From: Lithobates sylvaticus
Taxonomy: Eukaryota > Chordata > Amphibia > Anura > Ranidae
Assembly: GCA_028564925.1 (NCBI GenBank)
Contig: CM053033.1
Coordinates: 109,940,252-110,004,251, forward strand
DNA: 64,000 bases
Direction of reading: 5' to 3'
Part shown: positions 22,914-33,400 of the stretch, in pieces
How positions within the stretch are numbered: the stretch's first letter is position 1
Layout of the letters: every line of letters begins with the position of its first letter
The notes under the pieces: model-generated
The model's database searches: none
What the model saw: the letters and a program-made list of their open reading frames with translations, nothing else
What the model was told of the DNA's origin: nothing
Position numbers and translations under genes: made by a program

Positions 22914-23310
22914 GGCTGCTTTCACACTGAGGCACTTTACAGGCACTATGGCACTAAAAATAGGCCTTGCATAGCGCTTGTGAAGAGCCTCTCCTGTCTC
23001 TCCAGTGTGAAAGCCTGAGTGCTTTCACACTGAAGCGGTGCGCTGGCAGGACGCCAAAAAAGTCCTGCAAGCCGCATCTTTGCAGCACTGTAGGAGTGGT
23101 GTATACACTGCTAAAGCGCCCCTGCCCATTGAAATCAATGGGCAGCACTGCCGAACCAGCAGCGCTTTGCAGGTGGTTTTAACCCTTTTTCGGCCGCTAG
23201 CGGGGGTTAAAAGTGCCCCGCTAGCTGCAGAAAACCTCTGCATAAATGACGGTAAATCGCTGCTAAAAATAGCGGCGCTTTACCACCAACGCCCCAGTGT
23301 GAAAGTTGCC
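22914..23310. mobile_element. MITE with CTTTCACACTG termini
   Basis: Left end GGCTGCTTTCACACTGAGGC and right end CCCCAGTGTGAAAGTTGCC are imperfect inverted repeats, bordered by TAA on the left and TTA on the right. Internal short inverted copies of GCTTTCACACTGAAG also occur (about 23020). This end type is widespread in amphibian MITEs. The superfamily is not resolved by the flanks. Confidence 0.7.
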
Positions 23311-23314
23311 TTAA

Positions 23315-23721
23315 AGCGGAACTTCCGCTCATCTGATTACTCCCCCCTTCCGGTGTCACAATTGGCACCTTTCGGGGGGGGGGGGGGAGAAACACTTCCG
23401 CAAGTACGGTGCATTCGCGCCGTGACGTCACCGCGGGGCTCCCTCCTCCTCCTCCCTCGGCCGCCGCGCTAATAGGAGAGAGGAGCGGGGCCTTGCGCAT
23501 GCGCAATAGGGTTCCCAGCGTGAAGCCAAAAGGCTAAACTGCCGGGTTACCTTACCTGCAATGGCGGCGGCAGCACCCGACAGCTGATGGAGACATCAGC
23601 TGCGGTGCCGACATCGAGGGCCAGCAGGACAGGTAAGTGTCCATTTATTAAAAGCCAGCAGCTGCAGTATGTGTAGCTGCTGGCTTTTAATTTATTTTTA
23701 TTTTTTTCCCGGAACACCCCT
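23315..23721. mobile_element. TTAA-flanked MITE (family A)
   Basis: TTAA at 23311-23314 and 23722-23725 flanks AGCGGAACTTCCGC and the complement of GGAACACCCCT. As in the other family A copies, a TGCGCATGCGCA palindrome is present (23494-23505), with a CAGCAGCTGC-type hairpin near the right end. It abuts the preceding MITE directly. Confidence 0.78.
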
Positions 23722-23725
23722 TTAA

Positions 23726-24380
23726 GCATCTCTTCTTCAATTTCCCAAGTTATCTTTCAGGATGTTTTTCCCTCATGTATGCCACCTGGAAAATTATGTA
23801 CCAGGTTACTAACACTGATTTCAGCAGGATGGATATGTTGGTGGTTTCTGTTTTTTATAGAGTAATTAACATGAATATCTAAGCTCTTCCAACATTGTTG
23901 AAGTCACCAAAAATGTAAATCTCTGAAACACAAAATTTCTCGACACACTTAAAAGAAATCCTAGTCATACAAGTTTTATACAACATGCCCCAAATGTACT
24001 TCTCTTCTAGCTTTTTATATCCAACTTCTAAGAAATTCAGACGTGTCCATTAATCCCTTTTGCAAGGGCCATAGCCCACTTGCCTGTTTTATTTTATTTT
24101 ATTTTTAAACTTGTAGCTTTGGAGTTTTGTTTTCCATGTTGACTATATTGGAAAGTCCACATCACAGTTCCTATAATAAATTACAAACTTTGTTCCTTTT
24201 TTATGAAGTCAGATTGTGAAATTTATATGTTATTTGCAGTTATTTTGGTATGTAACTCTGTTCAGCGATCCCGACATGCAAACCGCAGACATACAGAGAA
24301 AATCTAAAATATTTGCTGTAGACATGGGTATCTTAGATCGGACACACAAGATCAACATTTTTCTGAAAGCTAATTGTAAG
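23726..24380. other. Intergenic, no recognised feature
   Basis: AT-rich sequence. No recognisable coding or repeat motif. Confidence 0.4.
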
Positions 24381-24382
24381 TA

Positions 24383-25261
24383 CCGCATATACTCGAGTAT
24401 AAGCCGAGTTTTTCAGCACATTTTTTTTGTGCTGAAAGTGCCCTCCTCGGCTTATACTCGATATATATCTGATCAGCTGTGTCATGCTCAGACGGCAGCC
24501 GACCAGTGTTCAAAAGCCGCGCCTCCTCCTCGTTCTCGTCCGTGATGAGGGAACACTCAGTTTCCCAGCGGTGAGTCAGTGTTCCGCCTATCAGGGTCGT
24601 CCTCTCATCCTCATCCCACGGACGAGAGAATGTCCGTGATAGGCGGTACACTGACTGCTGGGAAACTGAGTGTTCTGCCTATCACAGACGAGGACAAGGC
24701 GGAGGCACGGCTTTTGAACACTGGATGGCCGCCGTCTGACTGCATGACACGGCTGATCAGGTAGGCAGATCGGCAGGGCCGCTGATAAGGGGGTACAGGC
24801 AGCCCCTTTTAATGGAGGACCATCCTGTCCTCCTAGCCCACCCACATAGTTCACTAGCAGGCCGTGAGCAGTGGAAGTTTTCTTTTGTGAGATCGTCTGA
24901 GCTATCACTGCACTGGCATCCCTTCAGATGAGAAAAATCAGCAGACAAGAAAAGTGAGAGGGGGATGATTCTTCTACAGGATTCCATATGGATCAAGCAG
25001 CCAGGTAAGGAGCACCAGTGCCCCCCTCCCCCACTGACTGACAGTGCCTCCAAACTGCTCCCATTAGGCACCCGGACCCCCCATCTCCCCACACTAAGAT
25101 TTCTAATAGCAGTCCTGCAGAGCGGCACACTGAGGCATGCAATGGACACAGTGAGGCTCACCCTCGGCTTATACTAGAGTCAATATGTTTTCCCAGTTTT
25201 TTGTGGTAAAAGTAGGTGCCTCTGCTTATATTCGGATCGACTTGTACTGGAGTATATACGG
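24383..25261. mobile_element. TA-flanked MITE with CCGTATATACT termini
   Basis: The ends CCGCATATACTCGAGTATAAG and the complement of GTACTGGAGTATATACGG are flanked by TA at 24381-24382 and 25262-25263, consistent with a Tc1/mariner-type target. Inside, about 130 bases around 24480-24600 recur inverted at about 24630-24760 (sharing GGGAAACTGAGTGTT and its complement), so the element can fold into a double hairpin. No transposase is encoded. Confidence 0.72.
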
Positions 25262-25399
25262 TAGTTGTATTGCAAAACATTTTCTCTTTCCCTGTAATAA
25301 AAAATGAAAAGGTTTGGTATACAATTAAAAACTAAAACACCATTTATAGAATTGTCAGGGATCAAGCATGTGTGTACATCATATAAACCTGCATATTAA

Positions 25400-25611
25400 A
25401 GTGGAAGTAAACCCCCCTATCGTTTTCAGCCAAGGAAGCTGCAATCTTTGCCTCTGTTTAATCTTCAACTGCCACCGTGCTGCACGTGATCCGTTATGAC
25501 ACCAGCCATTGGATGGTTTGACTGTTTGAGAGCACAGCCAATGTGCAGTTAGCATTCCCGGCATGCCTTTTTTTTTTTTTAAACTGTTAAATCGATGGGT
25601 TTACTTCCGCT
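25400..25611. mobile_element. Short TTAA-flanked MITE
   Basis: TTAA at 25396-25399 and 25612-25615. The ends AGTGGAAGTAAACCC and GGGTTTACTTCCGCT are inverted repeats of about 15 bases with one mismatch. At 212 bp it is the shortest of the TTAA copies. Confidence 0.82.
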
Positions 25612-25748
25612 TTAAGATATATAGAAGGTTTAGGTCATGTGATCATCCAACCAAGTAACATCTAGGCTTTATTGGGTTTTTGCGGTCCAGGTTACAGAAC
25701 ATCTAATTTACCTAGGGTTCACTTGAGTTTTTGTGCATTATACTGGAT

Positions 25749-25884
25749 CAGTGATGGCGAACATTGGCACCCCAGATGTTTTGGAACTACATTTCCCATG
25801 TTGCTCAACTACACTGCAGAGTGCATGAGCATCATAGCTAATGTAGTTCCAAAACCTCTGGGGTGCCAAGGTTCGCCATCACTG
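25749..25884. mobile_element. 136-bp hAT MITE forming a hairpin
   Basis: The ends are CAGTGATGGCGAAC and GTTCGCCATCACTG. The near-identical 8-bp duplication TACTGGAT / TACTAGAT lies at 25741-25748 and 25885-25892. Most of the element is self-complementary (GGAACTACATTTCCCATG with a partner near the right end), giving a long stem. A second copy is at 46931-47061. Confidence 0.88.
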
Positions 25885-25892
25885 TACTAGAT

Positions 25893-26999
25893 GGCTTTAG
25901 ACTGTGTTGGGTATCCACTGTATCTATTATCATTAGCGGAGGCAAAAAATGTTATATTGACCTTGGTAAGAGTAACTATTTTTTATTTATTCATTAAATT
26001 CAGTGTGTAGTAGTGTTCCCATCTAGAGCAGTAGTCTTGTCAAGGAGCATCCCAAGGTATTGTGGTGTGAAATAAGCATATTAAAGGCTATGGGGTTCTG
26101 GAGCCACCTGTGGTCTTATTTATATATTGAGAGTTCAAACATGTCAATGTGTGGACATGGCTATATTTGTTGTATAAGGTTTGGGTGTGTTGCTTTGCAT
26201 TTAATTCTGGTTTATGGCTGGATTTATAATGTATGGTGTTTGCTTGATGTTTTTTGGGGGAGACAGACCACTGCCTATAGGAGGATGAATATTCGGTCAA
26301 AAAGTATGCCCTTCCTTCTGTGGAATTTACCCTATGAACCCGGAATGTGGACTAAGTTTGCGTTTAGTGTCCCAGAAAGTAGGGTGTTTGGTTTCGCAAT
26401 GAAAAAAATTGTATTTCTTAATTGTAGATAAAAGGACACAGGCCCTTTTAAGTCTTAGACCATTGGGTTATGAAGATGCCTTCAGGTGAAACTGGCAAAC
26501 AAAGCCGCAATGACAGCCCTGTATAACCCCTTCCACTCCAGCAAGCCTTTGTTTTTTTTTATTTAAAATTTGTAACCCTGTTTTTTTTTTTTTTCCCCTC
26601 AAGCCACCAGTATTTGGACCAGGAGAGCGTGCAGCTTGGGCTCTTTGCGTCCCGCCTCTCTACCTGCATACAGCATAGCAATCATCTGGCCCGAGTGTCC
26701 AGTGCCTACAGTGCAGTGGTGTATTTAAGTTTTGTGCTGTCCTAGGCCTGACTAAACTCATGCACCCCCTAATTTAAATATGACTCACCCCTTCCTGTTT
26801 AAGACACACCCTATCACATGTAAGCCACACCCCTTCCTCTTTAGGCTCCACATTTTCCTCTTGCTCATCAGTGCAGCTTAAGAGTGCCACCTCGTCGGTT
26901 TCAAAATATCAGTTTACTAGTGTAAATTAATTATGTTTTGATTATAGCAAACCATACCTTCTTCAGCTCTTTGTATACAAATGAGCACGGGTGAGCTCA
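25893..26999. other. Intergenic with minor repeat relics
   Basis: Mostly unrecognised. A possible hAT-type single end, CAGTGGTGTATTTAAGTTTT, begins near 26713 and is followed by direct copies of a CCACACCCCTTCCT-like motif, but no partner end was found. Confidence 0.35.
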
Positions 27000-27970
27000 T
27001 GGCCATAATGGAGATTGTATTGACACTGTCCCAAATGATCCACAATGGCTCAAAAGGGATATGGTCCAGAAATATTTAGACAGAATAAAGGTGGCTAAAG
27101 CACCTGGACCAGATGGCATCCACCAACAGATCCTAAAAAAATTGAGCTTTGTCATTTCAAAGCCATTGTTTCTAATTTCTAGGGACTCGTTAATGACTGG
27201 AATAGTACCACTGGATTGGTGTAGGGCCAATGTGGTGCCTATATTTAAATAGGGATCAAAGTCTTTACCAAGTAACTATAGACCTGTTTAACTTCTATAG
27301 TTGGGAAGATACTGGGGAGTTTATTAAAAGACCACATAGACGAGTTCTTGCAGGAAAAACATATTTTAAGCAACGGACAGCATGGATTCATGAAAGACAG
27401 AAGTTGTCAAACAAACCTGATTTCTTTATACGAGGAGGTAAGTAAAACCTTAGATAGAGGGGTGGCTGTGGATGTAGTATATTTGGATTTTGCAAAAACA
27501 TTTGACAGTTTCCCACACACAGCTGTGTAAGGTAAAGTCTAGGATTGGAAACATCAGTTTGTAAATGGATAGAAAACTGGCTAAAATACAGAATTCAGAG
27601 AGTAGTGGTTAATGATTTCAGTCTTTGCAAATGACACCAAGCTATGCAGTGAAATAACATCCTTACAGGATGTCTCTAATGTACAAGCCGACCTCAATGC
27701 TCTGTCTAATTGGGCAACTGTGTGGCAAATGAGGTTTAATGTTAATAAATGTAAAGTTATGCACTTGGGGGCTAAGAATATGCAACTGGGGGAATCCATA
27801 GTGGAGAAATATCTGGGGGTTTTGGTAGATCATAAGCTTAACCACTTCAGCCCCAGAAAGATTTACCCCCTTCCTGACCAGAGCACTTTTTTTGTGATAC
27901 GGCACTGCATCGCTTTAACTGACAATTGTGTGGTCGTGTGACATTGCACCCAAACAAAATTGACGTCCTT

Positions 27971-27972
<2 letters not shown>

Positions 27973-28012
<40 letters not shown>
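27973..28012 (+). repeat. C homopolymer (40 bases)
   Basis: An uninterrupted run of C inside the family C MITE. The same place in the 16765-16990 relative has only a T/C run, so the tract expanded in this copy. It produces spurious poly-Pro and poly-Gly open frames. Confidence 0.9.
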
Positions 28013-28140
28013 TACGAATAGAGCTTTCTTTTGGTGGTATTTGATCACCTGCGGTTTTTATTTTTTGTACTATAAACAAAAAAAGACAATTTTGAAAAAA
28101 AAAGCTATATTTTTAACTTTTTGCTATAATAAATATCCCT

Positions 28141-28141
28141 A

Positions 28142-28200
<59 letters not shown>
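28141..28200. repeat. (TA)n microsatellite
   Basis: About 60 bases of near-perfect TA repeat in the family C MITE. Confidence 0.9.
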
Positions 28201-28204
<4 letters not shown>

Positions 28205-28978
28205 CGAATTTTATTTCTCAGTTTAGACCTATATGTATTCTTCTACATATTTTTGGTTAAAAAAAAATCACAATATATTGATTGGTTTGTGCAAAAGTTA
28301 TAGTGTCTACAAAATAGGGGATAGATTTATGGCATTTTTATTATATGCTATAAAAATGCACTGATTGCTATGTAAATGACACTGGCAGGGAAGGGGTTAA
28401 ACACTAGGGGGCGCTCAAGGGGTTAGGTGTGTCCTAGGGAGTGATTCTAACTGTGGGGGGATTGCCTCACTAGAACATGACAGATCACTGCTCCCAATGT
28501 CATTGGGAGCAGTAGATCTCTGTCATGTTGCTAGGCAGAACAGGGAAATGCCTTGTTTACAAAGGCATCTCCCTGTTCTGCCGCTCCGTGACATGATGGT
28601 GGACATTGAGTCCTCGGGACCCACGGTCACGGAGTATGTGGTGGCCACGTGCGTGCCCACAATTGCGTGATTTACAGGGGACGTACCTGTACGCCCATTT
28701 GCCCAGCTGTGCCATTGTGCCGACTTATATCTTTGTGCGCTGGACGGCATGTGGTTAATAATGGCATTCAATGCCAAGCTGTGGTTTCCAAAGCGAGCAA
28801 AGTCCTTTCTGGTATTAAGAGAGGTATGGACTCCAGATAGAGAGATAAGTTTGCCCCTGTACAAATCATTAGTAAGACCTCATCTGGAATATGCAGTTCA
28901 ATTTTGGACGCCAGTTGTCAAAAACTATATCGGGGAACTGGAGAGTGTGCAGAGAAGGGCATCCAAACTGATAAGAGG

Positions 28979-29173
28979 CATGGAAGAATGGTCAAAAATT
29001 CCCCTAGACACACTCCTAAACCTTGTGGACAACCTTCCCACAAAAGTTGAAGCCGTTATAGCTGCAAAGGGTGGGCTAACTCAATATTAAACCCTACGGA
29101 CTAAGATGGGGATGCCATTAAAGTTCATGTGCGTGTAAAGGCAGGCATCCCAATACTTTTGGTAATATAGTGT
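28979..29173 (+). mobile_element. Tc1 transposon 3' remnant fused to the CR1 end
   Basis: Sequence from GGAAGAATGGTCAAAAATTC to ATACTTTTGGTAATATAGTG is the end of the same Tc1 family as the element at 30211-31122. It carries the last transposase codons ([27 protein letters not shown]) and one terminal repeat. It joins CR1 sequence at about 28978 in frame, so one open frame (28749-29090) begins in CR1 and ends in Tc1. The other Tc1 end is missing. Confidence 0.85.
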
Positions 29174-30210
29174 TTGTTTGTGGGGAGCCTATTGAATGTT
29201 TATTAGGGATCTCTTCTCCAACTGGCTCTTGTAATTTTATATTGATCTTGTGTCTGCACTCTAATTGTCACTGTCTGCTTGATGAAAGGGTTGATTTATG
29301 GCTCTGAAATGTTGCATATTTTGTGATCAATAAAGGGAGTAACAGACAAAATCAATCAACCAACTGAGCTTAGGAAGATCTGGAGACCCTAGAGAAAACC
29401 GGCAAATATTAGATGTTTAGGCTGGTTACAGCCTAGAAAGGCACTAAATGTAATTAGGGACAAAACAACATAGGACAGGGTTCTAACCCCTGATTGCAGG
29501 CAACCGTGCCCTTAGAGGTTACCAAGTAGAAGCCCTCAGAACTGGTAGCAGAGTGTAACCTGGGGTCGGCCGTAGCAGCAGGACTACCCCTCTGTATCTA
29601 CAGACAGGTCACATCTGTGTAGGAATAATGCAACTAGAGCCAAGGCATGAAGCAAGGTCTCAGGTTTTCACATACCCAGGCAGCTAGTGCTAATGAAAGT
29701 CAGGTGGACAGAGATGACGGGTCCCTGTAAACGGGCAGTGGTAACAGACAGAAGCAGTAGCAGCAAGTGCTTTCTCTATGCTGAATAGCAGACAAGAGAG
29801 TGTGTATGTGAAGAGGGTACTGCTTTTTAGTGGTGTACCTGGGGAAGGAGGGCATTAACAATTAGTATCACGACTTGAAGGATGACCTGGTGCAGCTGCC
29901 TGTTACATGCAGAGTGGCAATGGTGTTGCGGGTGCTGGAATACTCTGCACATGGCACACAGCACTGAAAGAAGACAGAATTGTCACTGCACTGTCTGGAG
30001 GTGAGCACCCAGAGGTGGAGGAGCACTTGTCACTTGATGAAGAGAAAATAATTTTGAATCCCTTATCACACAGTGGTGTGTGTGTGTCACAATTATATGG
30101 GATTTATGTGTATAAAGCTATTCTGTTGAAGAATATCAATTTTATGTTATTGTCACTTTTCACACTGTATTGCATTGGATATAAGTTGTGCTGCATTTAT
30201 TTATGATATA
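29174..30210. other. Intergenic, partly repeat-like
   Basis: At about 29279-29340 is TTGATGAAAGGG followed by TCTGAAATGTTGC and a TGATCAATAAAGG tail. This wording recalls the ends of Penelope-like elements, but nothing else confirms it. The rest is unrecognised. Confidence 0.3.
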
Positions 30211-31122
30211 CACTATATTACCAAAAGTATTGGGATGCCTGCTCTTACACGCACATGAACTTTAATGGCACCCCAGTCTTGATCTATAGGCTTTGATAGT
30301 GAGTTGGCCCACCCTTTGCAGCTATAACAGCTTCAACTCTTCGGGGAAGGCTGTCCACAAGGTTTAGGAGTGTGTCTATAGGAATGTTTGACCATTCTTC
30401 CTGAAGCACATTTGTGAGGTCAGGCACTGATGTGGACGAGAAGGCCTGGCTTGCAGTCTCCACTCTAATTCATCCCAATGGTGTTCTATCTGGTTGAGGT
30501 CAGGACTCTTTGCAGACCAGTCAAGTTCCTCATCCCAAACTCGCTCATCCATGTCTTTGAGCACCAGTGCACAAAGCAAGGTCCATAGTCATGTTGGAAC
30601 AGGAAGGGGCCAGCCCCAAACTGTTTCCACAAAGTTGCGAGCATGGAATTGTCCAAAATGTCTTGGTATGCTGACGCCTTAAGAGTTTCCTTCACTGGAA
30701 CTAAGGGGCCAAGTCCAACCCCTGAAAAACAACCCCACACCATAATCCCCCCTCCACCAAATGATTTGGACCAGTGCATAAAGCAAGGTCCATAAAGAGC
30801 TGGATGAGCAAGTTTGGGGTGGAGGAGTCCTATCGGTTTGCGGTCAGAACACCTTTGGGATGAATTAGTGAGGAGACTGCGAGCCATGTTTTCTCGTCCA
30901 CATCAGTGCCTAACCTCACACATGCGCTTTTGGAAGAATGGTCAAACATTCTCATAGACACACTGCTAAACCTTGTGGACAGCCTTCCCAGAAGAGTTGA
31001 AGCTGTTATATCTGCAAAGGGTGGGCCAACTCACTATTGAACCCTACGGACTAAGACTGGGATGCCATTAAAGTTTATGTGCATGTAAAGGCAGGCATCC
31101 CAATACTTTTGGTAATATAGTT
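30211..31122. mobile_element. Foldback-type Tc1 element: two transposase 3' ends head to head
   Basis: The outer ends CTATATTACCAAAAGTATTG and its complement at 31100-31120 are normal terminal repeats of this Tc1 family. The inversion, however, continues far inside. The left 380 or so bases read on the minus strand, and the right 360 or so bases read on the plus strand, both as the C-terminal third of the transposase plus 3' end (LLNLVDSLP-type codons in both). The unique centre carries [18 protein letters not shown] and [12 protein letters not shown] on the minus strand. The N-terminal DNA-binding half is absent, so the element cannot make its own transposase. Confidence 0.85.
30486..30887 (-). 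pseudogene. Tc1 transposase catalytic-domain fragment
   Basis: The frame contains [30 protein letters not shown] and FLFQHDYGP, the second-half catalytic core of Tc1 transposases (DDE domain) including the HD step. Its N-terminal third translates the inverted right arm and is not transposase-like in this frame. The continuation ([20 protein letters not shown]) is frameshifted at about 30530-30580. Confidence 0.75.
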
Positions 31123-31289
31123 ATTTATCATAGGGGAGAGTGTGGTGAAATCACCTATATAGTGTTTCAGCTGCAAGGATTTGTTTTGTTTATTTGGGGT
31201 ACATCTATGAGGATTTGAATAGGAATTTATTATTTGTAGATTTGATTTCAGGTTGCGCTTATTGTATATTTAGTATTTCTTGGATGAGG

Positions 31290-32815
31290 GAATCCACTCT
31301 CACTGGACCCATCCAATCTTAACAATTTACACCCCATCTCCTTGCTCCCCTTTTTATCCAAATTCCTTGAATGTCTAGTCTACAACCGACTGAGCTTCCA
31401 CCTTGCTGATAATAGCCTTCTTGATCCCCTTCAGTCTGGATTTCGTCCTCAACATTCCACAGAAACTGCTCTCCTAAAACTAGCAAACGATCTACTAATG
31501 GCCAAAACTAAGGGACACTATTCTGTACTCCTACTCCTTGACCTCTCTGCTGCCTTTTGATACAGTTGACCACCCCCTCCTCCTCAAAAAACTTCATGCC
31601 TTTGGTCTCCGTGACTGTACTCTTCGCTGGTTCTCTACCTACTTATTTAACCGCACCTTTAGCGTTGCCTACAATTCTACTTCCTCCTCTGCTCTTCCTT
31701 TCTCTGTTGGGGTCCCCCAAGGTTCTGTTCTTGGGCCTCTCCTATTTTCAATCTACACCTCCTCCCTGGGTCAGCTGATAGCCTCCCACGGCTTCCAATA
31801 CCATCTCTATGCTGACGACACTCAAATCTATTTCTCTACCCCTCAACTCACCTTCAGTCTCCTCATGTATCACTATTTTACTATCGGATATATCAGTCTG
31901 GATGTCACACCACTTCCTCAAACTTAATCTATCTAAAACCGAACTTATCATTTTTCCTCCCCCATGTGCTACTTCCCCTGATCTCTCTGTCAAAATTGAT
32001 GGTACAACTATCAGCCCATCCCCACATGCCAAGGTCCTAGGAGTAGTCCTGGACTCTGAACTCTCCTTTTAAGCCGCATGTCTAATCACTGTCCAAATCT
32101 TGCCGCCTCAACCTCTGCAACATCTCCAAAATACGCCCCTTTCTAACCAATGACACAAAGCTCTTAATTCACTCCCTGGTTATCTCTCGCCTCGATTACT
32201 GCAACTCCCTTCTCATTGGCCTACCTCTGCATACACTAGCCCCCCTCCAGTCCATCATGAATTCTGCTGCCAGACTCATCCACCTTACCAACCGCTCTGT
32301 CTCTGCTACTCCTCTCTGTGAATCTCTCCACTGGCTTCCGCTCACCCAAAGAACTAAATTCAAAATACTAACAACTACCTACAAAGCAATCCACAACTCT
32401 CCCCCCAGCTACATCACTGACTTAGTCTCAAAATACCAACCTAATTGTTCTCTTCGTTCTTCTCAAGACCTTCTGCTCTCTAGCTCACTCATCACCTCCT
32501 CCCATGCTCATCTCCAGGATTTTTCCAAAGCCTCTCCAAACCTATGGAACTCCTTACCCCAATCTGTCCGTCTGTCTTTCTTCTACTCTACTAGCATTTA
32601 GACGATCCCTGAAAACCCTCCTCTTCAGAGAAGCCTATCCTACCCACACCTAACTGTATTTAAATTTTGTTCCACTTGACCCTCCCTTCTAGATTGTAAG
32701 CTCTAACGAGCAGGGCCCTCTAATCCCTCCTGTATTGTAATTGTACTGTCTTTCCCAATGTTGTAAAGCGCTGCGCAAACTGTTGGCGCTATATAAATCC
32801 TGTGCAATAATAATG
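31290..32815 (+). pseudogene. L2-type LINE, 5'-truncated, with 3' tail
   Basis: The ORF2 reverse transcriptase is readable over much of its length: [40 protein letters not shown] (about 31429-31490), [10 protein letters not shown] (a one-base insertion at about 31557 shifts the frame), [30 protein letters not shown] (about 31711-31750), YADDTQIY with the active-site box (about 31808-31835), and the C-terminal LICESLHWLPL-like segment (CESLHWLPLTQRTKFKIL). Several later frameshifts are present. The element ends with a tail (TTGTAAGCTCTAACGAGCAG to TGCAATAATAATGG) of the kind that closes L2 LINEs. The endonuclease region is missing. Confidence 0.88.
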
Positions 32816-33109
32816 GTCACCATTATTACAGCCCTTTTATGACTCCACATCCTTAAACATATGTACTTCCTATAGCCCCCTTAAAATGTATTTGTGCTAC
32901 ATTTGATATTTCTCTCAGCAAGGTCCATCATAAAAGAAAAAAGGGGAAAAATATCAAACCTGAAAATGGGTAGCACAGAAAAAAATGTGAGAGGAAAAAT
33001 AAAACAAGCCATTTAACTACGAGAACCCAGTCTACTAATGGTTTTGCTTTCACTGACTTAAGCACCTATGCAAGTTAAAACAGACTACGGTCTTCATGGG
33101 CCCGGACAT
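32816..33109. other. Intergenic, no recognised feature
   Basis: Nothing recognised. It may belong to an adjacent decayed CR1 copy. Confidence 0.3.
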
Positions 33110-33400
33110 TTACACATTAGTCATCTCTGGGGCAGTCCAAGTATTTTATATCCACATATACTCCTTTTGTCTAAGTTTTTGCTTACTTCCTCAAAAAAGA
33201 AAGTAGACAACTTTGTTCTATTGTGAATCCATGCTATTGTCTATAATATATATATATATATATATTTATTTTTTTACCAAAAACGACATGGTCTCTTATC
33301 AAACGCTTATATACTTCCCCGATTACAGTAGTCAAACTAACAGGTCTGTAGTTACTTGGTAAAGGCTTTGATCCATTGTTTTCTATTGAAATACATGTAA
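33110..33400 (-). pseudogene. CR1-type LINE fragment
   Basis: On the minus strand 33290-33400 encodes LPSNYRPVSLTTVIGEVYKR followed by LIRDHVV, the CR1 reverse transcriptase box before the palm. Lower down it continues as a FFEEVSKNLDK-like segment with a diverged frame. A TA microsatellite (about 33243-33266) interrupts it. Confidence 0.7.

Larger units (their letters stand above)
27842..28754. mobile_element. TTAA-CCACTT MITE (family C), complete
   Basis: TTAA at 27838-27841 and 28755-28758 flanks CCACTTCAG and the complement of CATGTGG. Deleting the element with one TTAA restores the CR1 reading across the junction, so the boundaries are firm. It contains a 40-base C-run (27973-28012), a (TA)n tract (about 28141-28200) and an inverted pair around CTGCTCCCAATGACATTGGGAGCAG (about 28488-28512, loopless hairpin). 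About 0.9 kb. A truncated relative is at 16765-16990. Confidence 0.88.
27000..28978 (+). pseudogene. CR1-type LINE reverse transcriptase (broken), split by a MITE
   Basis: Recognisable pieces of CR1 ORF2 appear in order: KAPGPDGIHQQILKKL (about 27093-27140), NYRPV, QHGFMKDRSCQTNLIS (about 27368-27415), VDVVYLDFAKTFD (about 27469-27507), ISVFANDTKLCS where the FADD active-site box reads FAND (about 27615-27650), and GVLVDHKL (27817-27840). After the TTAA MITE the thumb and C-terminal part resume with [17 protein letters not shown] (about 28857-28907) and [10 protein letters not shown]. There are several frameshifts, a segment between the YLDF and FADD boxes is missing, and the second catalytic Asp is replaced. 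The 5' end is truncated and the 3' end is replaced by Tc1 sequence. Confidence 0.85.

Noticed and set aside
27863-28142. Poly-Pro and poly-Gly open frames
   Set aside because: Caused by a 40-base C homopolymer in a MITE.
29277-29345. Possible hammerhead ribozyme (TTGATGAAAGGG to GAAATG)
   Set aside because: The expected C before TGATGA is not in place and no convincing stem II forms; kept only as a weak hint of a Penelope-like end.
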